DNA from: an archaeon
Lineage (GTDB): Archaea > EX4484-52 > WAPT01
Reading direction: 5' to 3'
NCBI GenBank assembly: GCA_029258795.1
Contig: JAPDKB010000018.1
Coordinates: 1 to 6,649 of the forward strand
DNA: 6,649 nucleotides
The position numbers and the translations under genes are program-made. Below, in pieces: positions 1-6,171 of the stretch. Position 1 is the first letter of the stretch. Each line of letters starts with the position of its first letter. The notes below the pieces were generated by a model that was not told where the DNA came from, did no database searches, and worked only from the letters and a program-made list of their open reading frames with translations.

Positions 1-3000
1 GTCCTTCTTTCTCCAGACCTCATATCCCACTGTAAACGATGTCCTGTCCTTTATCTTCAACCATATTGAGCCAGTGTCATGAGGCATTGCAAATTCAATA
101 ACAGGGGGACGTATTCTCCTTATAACTCTCTCCTTCTCAGAACTACCCTCCCAGTTAAACGCCTTCACCTTCACCTTAAGATTCTCAACGGTAGAGTGGA
201 TTACCGCACTATTTCTCCCCACAACGAGCATAGAATCTTTATAATCCTCGTCCACCTTTGCCCAGTAAACCCAGTAACCTATAACATCGTGAAGGTCGCT
301 CCATTCAATACCGAAAGAATCAGGAGAAACGGCAAAAGGAGTAATAAAGGCAATCTCTCCAGGTGGTCCATAAAAAGGATTATACACATAGAGCCCGTCA
401 TTCCTTCCTGCATAGTAAATGCCATTCCAGGAGTTGGAAAATATGTCCAGAGGAGATACCTCAACAACCTCAGGAGCACTACCCCACCGGGATGTTATCT
501 TCTCCCAGTTGTTATCCCTGTTTTTCTCAAGATACACCCCACATCCATACCAGCCAGTAGAAGCAATCAGCATCCCTTTCCTGTCAGAAGAAGCAAGAGA
601 GAGAACAGGAGAGTTTGCATCTATAAAATGACTCCTTATCCAGTATCTCTCAGGCTCATCCTTTGATGCTAAATCAGGTATTTGTGTCAAAACCTCGTCC
701 TTCCTGGCTATATAAACTCTCACTTCATTATTATCGTTTATCACTGCTATATCACGAACCTGTTCTTCATCCGGATCCTCGTAAATACGCTCATGAGTTC
801 CACTCCCCACATCCAGAATATGAACCTCGTATCCAGATGCAATATAAAGCGTGTTCGGTCTTAAATAGTGCCATGCAATACTTAAAGAATCCAGATGACC
901 AAACGGAAGAAATGGAGGAAAATAAGGAATATTCCAGGTCTTGCAAGTGTCAGAAGAAAGAGCAATTTCATGTTTTCCAACTCCGTTCATAGAAGCACTA
1001 TAGGCAATATAAGTTCTTCCATCTCCTGTAAAGATAATATCTTTCAACACACCATATATAACTTCTCCAGGTGTACCAGAACCCGGGATAGTATAGGTCA
1101 CGGTCTTAAAAGTTCTTCCTCCATTCTTACTCACATATAAAGTAAAGGTATTTCCAGAAGTATACTTTGAACCTGCAACTATCACTCTTCCATCACTGCT
1201 TACCGCAAGTTCGCATAAAGTAGGAGATGCCACACTCAGAATCTCGCTCCAGGTTTTTCCATAGTCTTTACTTTTATAAATCCTGTCTTTGGTAAGTGCA
1301 AAAACATACCTGCAGGAATCCTCTGCCACCTCTATATCTCTCACATCACCTGCAAGCCACTTGTTCCACCTCTTTGGATAAATAGGAGGCACCCGCATTA
1401 TAAAAGGACCCTCCGTTTCAGCGATAAGTTTTGCATGCCTTCCAAGATAATACTCCACTTTCACCTTCGCATAATTACAATCGGAAAGACCAGAGACATC
1501 CCAGGTGAGATAAAGGTCTCCTGGATCTGTTATTGTATCATACCCATCGTCCATAATCTTTATCCACGATGCTCCATTATTGGTGGAATAGAAAAACCTT
1601 CTTCTTACCCCATAGTCATTCGTCCACCAGTCCGTTCGATAATCAAGACTATCCCAGCCAACGAGCACCACCTCCCCCGGCATAGGACGCCGTGGAAGAA
1701 TCTTGGCGGAGTCTTTACGTTCTATAACAAAATATCTCTCTTTGTGGTCTCCTTCTGTCTCATAATCCCATATATACCCATTCATGTCATACAACCTTAT
1801 CCATGCATGGTAATCATCTTCTGGAAGTTTAAAAGGATTAGTTGCAAGAACAAGAGCATTCTTGGGATTTTCACATCTATATACCGGAATTCCTATACTT
1901 TTTACAAGTTCGTCTTTCCCTATCTCCACCTCTCTTATCAGTTCAACATGCGCCGTAAGAATGTTCCCAAAATCATTCACATTTGGATATAACCTTAAAG
2001 ATGCTCCCCTTCCATAATAATTATCCCCCCTCCAGTGGATATCTCCTTCATGAGAAAGAATAGGAGCAGCAGCGATAAGTCGTCCTCCAACTATCTCCTC
2101 ATCATCTATCATCCACTTTTTGATGAATTCGGTGGTGTAGGTGCAAGTTGTAAGAGCAAGTTCTGACACACCGTCATAACTGTGAGATGCATATATTACT
2201 GGATTAAACTGAGCGGAAGACAGATAAACCTGTGTTACTTCTACATCACCATCATTAGGATGTCCTGGTATAAATATTCCTTTATTTCCGGCTATCGTTG
2301 CAATACCTTCTGTAGGTTCAGCATCAAGAAATTCTGTAAACGGTTTTTCTACACCTGTGTTAATGTCTTTAAATGTTATGTTCTCATCTCCTTGCCTTCT
2401 ATCAGCAGACAACTCCCAATCCTCACCTACTCGCATCCAAGCAGGGTCCTCTGTAACCCAACTCCATATCAATTCAGCAACACTAAAGTCAAAATAATGG
2501 TTAGGAGTTCCTATCGTAAGAAGTTTCCTTACCTTAGACGCACATCCGTAATATTTCATAGCAGCTCGCGCAACTACTCCACCCATTGAATGAGCAACTA
2601 TGTCTACTTGAGAAGCACCTGTTGCAGCAAGGACTTTATCAATAAAATCGGCAAGATTCTTAGCCCATTTATCACCCGATAATGGATTATTAGGGCCGTA
2701 ATCATATCCGTACAGCCACTCACTTTGAGGGATTTCATCTTTTCTTCCTACTCTACCATTCGTACTAAGAATATATTGGCATACAAGTTCTCCGTTGCTT
2801 CCGATTACTCCCGGCCCCCCATCTATACGATAATAACTAAAATTAAAGATTCTTTTTGTCCCCTGACCTGGCATGAGCTCCGTAGTTTTATCACAAGTAA
2901 TAGCGGGACTGCCATCTGCCTTCAATCCATAACTGTAGCCTCCATAATGAGCGTCCGCAATCTTTGTCATGGCAGTGGGATATTTTAATGAACCATCAGG

Positions 3001-3192
3001 GTTCATAGGATACCAGGTGGTCCAACCGCCTTTAATTTCTATTATTTCTCCAGTTTCTTCATCCCTAACCTCCTTATATGGTGTGGCCTCTGATTTGTGC
3101 CCATGAACGAATATTATTGGGACATCAGAGGCAAACAATCCCAGTGAAAAGAGTATAAGAGAAATTAATGGAATGTTCCTTTTAAAAGTCAT
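1..3192 (-). CDS. Secreted multidomain lipase/esterase with Asp-box propeller and FN3 domains (C-terminus beyond window)
   Basis: I checked the frame codon by codon: it is open from ATG 3192 to the window edge (1064 residues, no stop). Residues 1-22 form a signal peptide (basic start, hydrophobic core, cleavage near LFA-SD). Residues 23-345 are an alpha/beta hydrolase: oxyanion-hole FVHGH (28-32), nucleophile elbow AHSMGG with Ser202, LLTIGTPNH (224-232), NDGD with likely catalytic Asp314, and ASHSYDG with likely His337. The 23-residue Asp-His spacing fits true lipases. About 505-597 is an Ig-like domain containing STNNGASW. About 604-940 carries Asp-box motifs SKDYGKTW (641), SKNGGRTF (688) and SSDTCKTW (746), indicating a sialidase-type beta-propeller. 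FN3-like domains follow from about 943 and 1029; the second is cut by the edge. GGAGGT lies 5 nt before ATG, inside the end of the upstream gene, whose stop overlaps this start (ATGA). Expected role: exported ester or lipid hydrolysis. Substrate is unknown and a sorting domain may follow. Confidence 0.9.
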   Translation of the reverse strand, partial: MTFKRNIPLISLILFSLGLFASDVPIIFVHGHKSEATPYKEVRDEETGEIIEIKGGWTTWYPMNPDGSLKYPTAMTKIADAHYGGYSYGLKADGSPAITCDKTTELMPGQGTKRIFNFSYYRIDGGPGVIGSNGELVCQYILSTNGRVGRKDEIPQSEWLYGYDYGPNNPLSGDKWAKNLADFIDKVLAATGASQVDIVAHSMGGVVARAAMKYYGCASKVRKLLTIGTPNHYFDFSVAELIWSWVTEDPAWMRVGEDWELSADRRQGDENITFKDINTGVEKPFTEFLDAEPTEGIATIAGNKGIFIPGHPNDGDVEVTQVYLSSAQFNPVIYASHSYDGVSELALTTCTYTTEFIKKWMIDDEEIVGGRLIAAAPILSHEGDIHWRGDNYYGRGASLRLYPNVNDFGNILTAHVELIREVEIGKDELVKSIGIPVYRCENPKNALVLATNPFKLPEDDYHAWIRLYDMNGYIWDYETEGDHKERYFVIERKDSAKILPRRPMPGEVVLVGWDSLDYRTDWWTNDYGVRRRFFYSTNNGASWIKIMDDGYDTITDPGDLYLTWDVSGLSDCNYAKVKVEYYLGRHAKLIAETEGPFIMRVPPIYPKRWNKWLAGDVRDIEVAEDSCRYVFALTKDRIYKSKDYGKTWSEILSVASPTLCELAVSSDGRVIVAGSKYTSGNTFTLYVSKNGGRTFKTVTYTIPGSGTPGEVIYGVLKDIIFTGDGRTYIAYSASMNGVGKHEIALSSDTCKTWNIPYFPPFLPFGHLDSLSIAWHYLRPNTLYIASGYEVHILDVGSGTHERIYEDPDEEQVRDIAVINDNNEVRVYIARKDEVLTQIPDLASKDEPERYWIRSHFIDANSPVLSLASSDRKGMLIASTGWYGCGVYLEKNRDNNWEKITSRWGSAPEVVEVSPLDIFSNSWNGIYYAGRNDGLYVYNPFYGPPGEIAFITPFAVSPDSFGIEWSDLHDVIGYWVYWAKVDEDYKDSMLVVGRNSAVIHSTVENLKVKVKAFNWEGSSEKERVIRRIRPPVIEFAMPHDTGSIWLKIKDRTSFTVGYEVWRKKD

Positions 3193-3764
3193 CTTACACC
3201 TCCTTTAAAATTATACTCTATTATAAAGCCTACACCATTCAAACAAAGACATACATGACTCCCTGTGGTTCTGCCTATATACCATATTCTTCCCATCATA
3301 TCTATGCGAAAGTATAACCATTTGGCTATTTGAAAAATACTTGAGATTCTATATCCATACCTATAATAATATTGAGGAGAATAGGAATAAATATAAGAAA
3401 GTCTTAATACGGACTTTTTATAAGCGTATCCTATCCACACCGGAAATAAATGAAACTCATAAAAAACATTACTGTATTTTTCTATCCGCGCCCACCCATA
3501 TCCCACTCCCACCTCAATCCTTTCCTTTTCATTTAGAGAATAAACTGCATTCACTTCTATTGAATTGAGCCAGTAAAGATGTGCTGCCAGATATTCAGGC
3601 AATTGATAAATTCCTGCTATAGGAGACGCTTCAAACGGCTTTGCCAAATCCTCTCCTGTCCAACACAGTCCCCCTGAATACCCAATGCCATAAGACAACT
3701 TCTTCCACAAAGGCACATCCTGATTGACTTCACCCGCTGATAAAAGCAAAAATACCATTACCAT
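3189..3764 (-). CDS. Putative small outer-membrane beta-barrel protein, 191 aa
   Basis: I do not recognise a named family. The protein starts with a short hydrophobic stretch (MVMVFLLLSAGEV) that could be a signal peptide, although it lacks the usual Lys/Arg before the core. The rest is rich in Tyr, Gly and Trp with alternating polar/nonpolar strands: YGIGYSGG, IEVGVGYGWARI, FPVWIGYAY, VLRLSYIYSYS, YRYGYRISSIF, LYFRIDMMGRIWYIG and VGFIIEYNF. This pattern and length suit an 8- to 10-stranded outer-membrane barrel, possibly a companion to the co-transcribed exported lipase. GGAGG lies 5 nt before ATG 3764; a second in-frame ATG two codons later is also possible. Its stop overlaps the lipase start by 4 nt, so the two are translationally coupled. 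Transcription probably starts at the promoter at 3902-3930 and must pass the terminator at about 3790-3843. Barrel assignment is inference from composition. Confidence 0.75.
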   Translation of the reverse strand: MVMVFLLLSAGEVNQDVPLWKKLSYGIGYSGGLCWTGEDLAKPFEASPIAGIYQLPEYLAAHLYWLNSIEVNAVYSLNEKERIEVGVGYGWARIEKYSNVFYEFHLFPVWIGYAYKKSVLRLSYIYSYSPQYYYRYGYRISSIFQIAKWLYFRIDMMGRIWYIGRTTGSHVCLCLNGVGFIIEYNFKGGVR

Positions 3765-3880
3765 CGCTCCCTCCTTTCCTTTGCCGTCTTTATAAACACA
3801 AAAACCCCTTCCTCCTTTTCCTCCCTCTCGGGATGGGAAGGGGCAAGATGGATGAGCATGAAATCTTTACAGTTTTTCAT
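3758..3880 (-). CDS. Leader-like small ORF (40 aa) reading through a terminator
   Basis: The ORF begins MKNCKDFMLIHLAPS, passes through PEREEKEEGVFVF and ends ERRERW at TAA 3758, overlapping the ATG of the 191-aa gene by 7 nt in another frame. GGAGG is 6 nt before the ATG, and a near-consensus promoter just upstream would give a 5' UTR of about 15 nt. The codons for residues 13-29 are the DNA of the hairpin terminator. A second ORF at 6275-6138 matches it over the first 29 codons without gaps. I infer a regulatory leader: a ribosome moving through would prevent hairpin formation and let transcription continue. No run of a single amino acid suggests amino-acid-specific attenuation. Identity with the second copy is strongest over the hairpin DNA, so selection may act on the RNA or DNA and the peptide may be incidental. 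The frame also stays open upstream into the degraded gene at 3911-4123. Confidence 0.45.
   Translation of the reverse strand: MKNCKDFMLIHLAPSHPEREEKEEGVFVFIKTAKERRERW
3790..3843 (-). terminator. Intrinsic terminator/attenuator upstream of the 191-aa gene
   Basis: On the minus strand CCCCTTCC (3843-3836) pairs with GGAAGGGG (3812-3805), an 8-bp stem, followed by TTTTTGTGTTTATAA. The 23-nt loop contains a second small hairpin, TCCC-GAGA-GGGA, with a GNRA-type loop. The U-tract ends about 16 nt before the GGAGG of the downstream gene, leaving no room for a promoter, so it must be read through for the strong upstream promoter to express that gene. Confidence 0.7.
3798..3880 (-). repeat. Leader-terminator module, copy A
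   Basis: The 35 nt at 3798-3832 are identical to 6193-6227. Alignment continues without gaps through the second stem arm (GGAAGGGG), AGATGGATGA and on to the leader ATG, whose position is exactly conserved. The module covers the terminator and the first 28 codons of the leader-like ORF, and a GGAGG site precedes it in both copies. Confidence 0.8.
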
Positions 3881-3901
3881 TCCTTTCCTCCTTATATTTT
3901 T

Positions 3902-3930
3902 ATTGTAACCCATTTTTCTCCATCTGTCAA
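3902..3930 (-). promoter_or_regulatory. Near-consensus sigma-70-type promoter
   Basis: The minus strand has TTGACA (3930-3925), exactly 17 nt, then TACAAT (3907-3902), one base from the ideal -10. The predicted start near 3895 gives a very short 5' UTR before the GGAGG and ATG 3880 of the leader-like ORF. It would drive leader, terminator, the 191-aa gene and the lipase as one unit. It overlaps the last codons of the degraded jelly-roll domain, consistent with that frame being dead. Confidence 0.7.
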
Positions 3931-4123
3931 CCCTCGCTTTTTCCCCTGCCACCAGCCTTATCTGTGCCCTATCTCCCTGAGGAATAAATTGAGTGTAAAC
4001 ATATCTCCATTCGTTATCTTCCCTTAAATTTCCACACATCGCATATGAACCAGTGGTATCCCTTATGTCCATCTTCGCCCTTCCCCCATCAAGGGAAGTC
4101 TTAATCCAGCCAGAGAGGAAATC
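3911..4123 (-). pseudogene. Remnant of a carbohydrate-binding-type jelly-roll domain
   Basis: Directly after an in-frame TAG (4124-4126) the minus strand reads DFLSGWIKTSLDGGRAK, then MDIRDTTG, EWRYVYTQFIPQGDRAQIRLV and ends near ARVDRWRKMG. The succession 'LSGWIKT..ggAk..i.dttG', 'W..v...F.p.gd.A.irL' and 'VDrw' is the second half of CBM4/9-like galactose-binding jelly rolls, where these are late strands and the final D lies near the ligand or metal edge. The front half of the domain is missing; upstream DNA is the inverted-repeat-bounded stretch. ATG 4072 lies inside the domain and has no good ribosome site, so I do not call an intact gene. The frame stays open through the promoter at 3902-3930 and merges with the leader ORF. 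Family assignment is from pattern only. Confidence 0.5.
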
Positions 4124-4131
4124 CTAATCTA

Positions 4132-4153
4132 AGCGACTTTTGTGGGCAAGGGG
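4132..4153 (+). repeat. Left inverted repeat of the 4127-4402 element
   Basis: AGCGACTTTTGTGG followed by GC and AAGGGG. It matches the complement of 4373-4392 with one mismatch in the 14-nt core and a 2-nt insertion before AAGGGG. A shared ATCTAA lies just outside at 4127-4132. Confidence 0.5.
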
Positions 4154-4365
4154 GAAAATGAAATACAGTATAAAATTTCCAGGGTTGAGGAAGAGGATGA
4201 GGGGTATTCTGGAAAACTCAAGCCTCATGTTGCCTGGTTTTTATGGGAGTGCTTCTGGTTCCATTTTCGGTATATAAAAGAAAGTGTAGGGATAAAACTC
4301 CGGAGGAAATTTTCCTTCTGTGGGGAAGTTTTTTGGAAATCCAGGATTCTTTCATCCACCACCCC

Positions 4366-4428
4366 TCATACACCCCTTCCACAAAAATCGCTCAATTTAG
4401 ATAAAAAAGAGATAGCCTTCCTCAACAT
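4366..4428 (-). pseudogene. Probable 5' stub of an interrupted gene (20 codons)
   Basis: An AGGAGGT site made by the last codons of the 579-aa gene sits 5 nt before ATG 4428, and the gap from the previous stop is only 3 nt. This is the arrangement of a translationally coupled next gene in an operon. However, the ORF reads MLRKAISFLSKLSDFCGRGV and stops at TGA 4366. Its first 9-12 codons lie outside the inverted repeat at 4373-4402, and the remainder lies inside it. I read it as the original start of a secreted protein gene (basic n-region plus hydrophobic residues) cut by the element at 4127-4402, perhaps the same gene whose C-terminal domain survives at 3911-4123. It could instead be a genuine 20-aa peptide. 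Confidence 0.4.
4373..4392 (-). repeat. Right inverted repeat of the 4127-4402 element
   Basis: On the minus strand this reads AGCGATTTTTGTGG then AAGGGG, the partner of the repeat at 4132-4153. The outer ATCTAA lies at 4397-4402, separated from the core by 4 nt that the left end lacks. Confidence 0.5.
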
Positions 4429-4431
4429 AAC

Positions 4432-6171
4432 TCACCTCCTTTTTAAACGAATTACTTTTCCCCTTCTTATTAAGTCTTCATCATGACCTACAAGGAAATA
4501 TACCCCACTTGGCACCTCTTTTCCTTCCTTATCCTTACCGTCCCATCTAAGATTAAGATACCCAAAAAAGTCCCTCTCTCCACTTAAAACCGCCCTCTCC
4601 CTGCCAAGAACATCATACACCCTTACCTCGTCCGCCTTTACCCTTATGTTCACTTCCCTATCAAACACTTCAGGATAAACATAAACACCAGAAATATTAT
4701 AAGGATCCACAAAAGTATCATTGCCCTCAAACACAAAAATTTTGCCTCTGTGAGCAGCTATGAGATTCCTTTTGTAAAGAATCGGGAAATAATCTGTAGC
4801 GGATAAAAAGGATGCAGGAGTCCCAACACTGTCACTCTGATAAACCATCTGTCCACTATCTAAGTCAAAAGCAAATATCCAATCTCCAGAAACCCAGATA
4901 AGGTCATTTGAAGTGATGGTGATGGAACCAATCCCTGTATATCTTCCATAAAAAGTATCAGCCCATACCATTTCTCCAGTCTCTCCATCAAATCTACGAA
5001 GTACTACATTTAACACACTATCCTGAACCAGCCAGTATTCCTGTGCTCCTATTACAGCGTTGCCTTTAGAAGATAAAATTAATGTAGGAAATGTATCTAC
5101 TTTCCATATCAAAGTGCCCCGTCTTTCATCGATGGAATAGAGTTTCTCTCGCAGAGATGAAAAAATAACCATGGAAGAAGAAACCATTTTGCTCATTATC
5201 CACTCCTCTATTTCATAAGCCCATAAAAAATTCCCTGTCCAAGCATTAAGAGAGAGCAAAGCACAGTTCTCATCACCTCCATATATTTTTCCTTCATAAA
5301 ATGAGGGTGTCTCATGAAATCCTCCTCTTCTTCTCCAGAGTTCATTCCCTCTTAAACTTATCGCCGTTAATGTTCCTCCGTATAAATTTGGAGCGTATAC
5401 AATCGTTTCCACCACTATGGGAGAAAATTCCACAGTATGTAAAAACTTACTCCACCTTACATCTCCTGTAAAGGCGTCAAGACAATAAAAGGTGGGACTC
5501 AAAGTATCCCATCCTATACTCGTCCCCACAAACAGAAGAGAATCACCAGCAGAAAGGGCACATGTCCAAACATTTGAAGTCAACTCCCTCGCCCATACCT
5601 CCTCACCAGTCTCTATGTCCAGCGCAACAACCCAATTTATACAATGAGTCCAGTCACTACGAACATATAGCATACCATTCCCGGCACAGGCAGATACCAT
5701 GGTATAATCAGGACTGCCATACTCAGGATGAGGCTTACCATACTCCCACCTCAACTCCAGCGGAGGATAAAGAGGAAAAGGATAATAGCCCGTATGCTGT
5801 GCATCATAACCAAGCATCCTCCAGGAATAAAGAGTATCAGATGAATCAATAACTGTTTTCCTCCGATGGCAATAATACCCTGATTCTGCATCTTTTTCCA
5901 CCTTCACCTCAATATCCTTTACCTCTTTTTCCTTAACCTCTCCGCCTGAAAAATAAGCAACCACCTTTATCCTTATCCCTCCCTTAGGAGGCTCCCCCTT
6001 AACAACCCACCTGAAGGTATCCTTAATGGAGGATGAAATAAAAGGATACCGATAAACTCCCACAGGATACCAGTCTTTACCATCAGGAGAATAGTAAATC
6101 TCAACCTTTCTTGTCCCCTTCTCAACCTCAAATGGTATCACAACCTGAGTAAGGGCAAAAACCAGAAGCAT
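4432..6171 (-). CDS. Secreted PQQ-type beta-propeller protein with C-terminal FlgD-like/T9SS-style sorting domain, 579 aa
   Basis: Residues 1-13 are a short hydrophobic export signal without basic residues. About 14-92 is an Ig-like domain (IYYSPDGKDWYPVG, then DTFRWVV and IRIKVVAYFSG). About 112-485 is a propeller: it opens with the typical WRMLGYDAQHTGYY and has seven PQQ-like strand motifs, for example ALDIETGEEVWARE (183), CLDAFTGDVRW (230), SLNAWTGNFLW (307), SIDERRGTLIW (346), RFDGETGEMVW (393) and FDLDSGQMVY (435). This fold is normally structural or ligand-binding and does not itself show cofactor use. About 494-579 is the tail domain VRVYDVLGRE, LRWDGKDKEGKEVPSGVYF, GKVIRLKRR, matching FlgD-like Ig and type IX secretion C-terminal sorting domains, so surface delivery is likely. 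GGAGG is 4 nt before ATG, and an in-frame TAA six codons upstream excludes an earlier start. The terminator at 6186-6238 lies directly upstream. Confidence 0.88.
   Translation of the reverse strand: MLLVFALTQVVIPFEVEKGTRKVEIYYSPDGKDWYPVGVYRYPFISSSIKDTFRWVVKGEPPKGGIRIKVVAYFSGGEVKEKEVKDIEVKVEKDAESGYYCHRRKTVIDSSDTLYSWRMLGYDAQHTGYYPFPLYPPLELRWEYGKPHPEYGSPDYTMVSACAGNGMLYVRSDWTHCINWVVALDIETGEEVWARELTSNVWTCALSAGDSLLFVGTSIGWDTLSPTFYCLDAFTGDVRWSKFLHTVEFSPIVVETIVYAPNLYGGTLTAISLRGNELWRRRGGFHETPSFYEGKIYGGDENCALLSLNAWTGNFLWAYEIEEWIMSKMVSSSMVIFSSLREKLYSIDERRGTLIWKVDTFPTLILSSKGNAVIGAQEYWLVQDSVLNVVLRRFDGETGEMVWADTFYGRYTGIGSITITSNDLIWVSGDWIFAFDLDSGQMVYQSDSVGTPASFLSATDYFPILYKRNLIAAHRGKIFVFEGNDTFVDPYNISGVYVYPEVFDREVNIRVKADEVRVYDVLGRERAVLSGERDFFGYLNLRWDGKDKEGKEVPSGVYFLVGHDEDLIRRGKVIRLKRR

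Larger units (their letters stand above)
4127..4402. mobile_element. Candidate MITE-like element bounded by imperfect inverted repeats
   Basis: The ends carry a 14-nt inverted repeat with one mismatch: AGCGACTTTTGTGG at 4132-4145, and the complement of AGCGATTTTTGTGG at 4379-4392. Both continue inward with AAGGGG (two extra bases on the left) and outward with ATCTAA (4-nt offset on the right). The 261-276 bp between them has no convincing gene; small frames on both strands have poor start sites. The stretch fills the gap between the stub at 4428 and the domain remnant that begins at 4123, so its ends coincide with the break points of coding sequence. No clear target-site duplication and no transposase were found, so a non-autonomous or decayed element is the most I can claim. 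Confidence 0.4.

Noticed and set aside
79-2988. Several plus-strand frames of 60-195 codons opposite the lipase gene
   Set aside because: They are antisense shadows of one continuous, domain-rich minus-strand frame; their sequences show no motif or ribosome site.
3758-4072. A 104-residue ORF as an intact gene
   Set aside because: ATG 4072 lies inside a recognisable jelly-roll segment that begins at 4123, has no good ribosome site, and the ORF crosses a strong promoter and a terminator. It is better split into a domain remnant and a separate leader-like ORF from 3880.
4080-4098. Small hairpin CTTCCC/GGGAAG as a terminator or operator
   Set aside because: Six base pairs, no U-tract, and it lies within coding sequence of the jelly-roll remnant (TSLDGGR), so chance is sufficient.
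4366-4428. In-frame TGA in the 20-codon ORF as selenocysteine or recoded stop
   Set aside because: The 579-aa protein and its neighbours use TGA as a normal stop, a second TGA follows downstream, and no selenocysteine insertion hairpin is evident; interruption by the inverted-repeat element explains it better.
4142-4486. Plus-strand 114-codon frame
   Set aside because: It runs through the inverted-repeat element and antisense into the end of the 579-aa gene, has no clear family or ribosome site, and its composition is unlike the neighbouring proteins.
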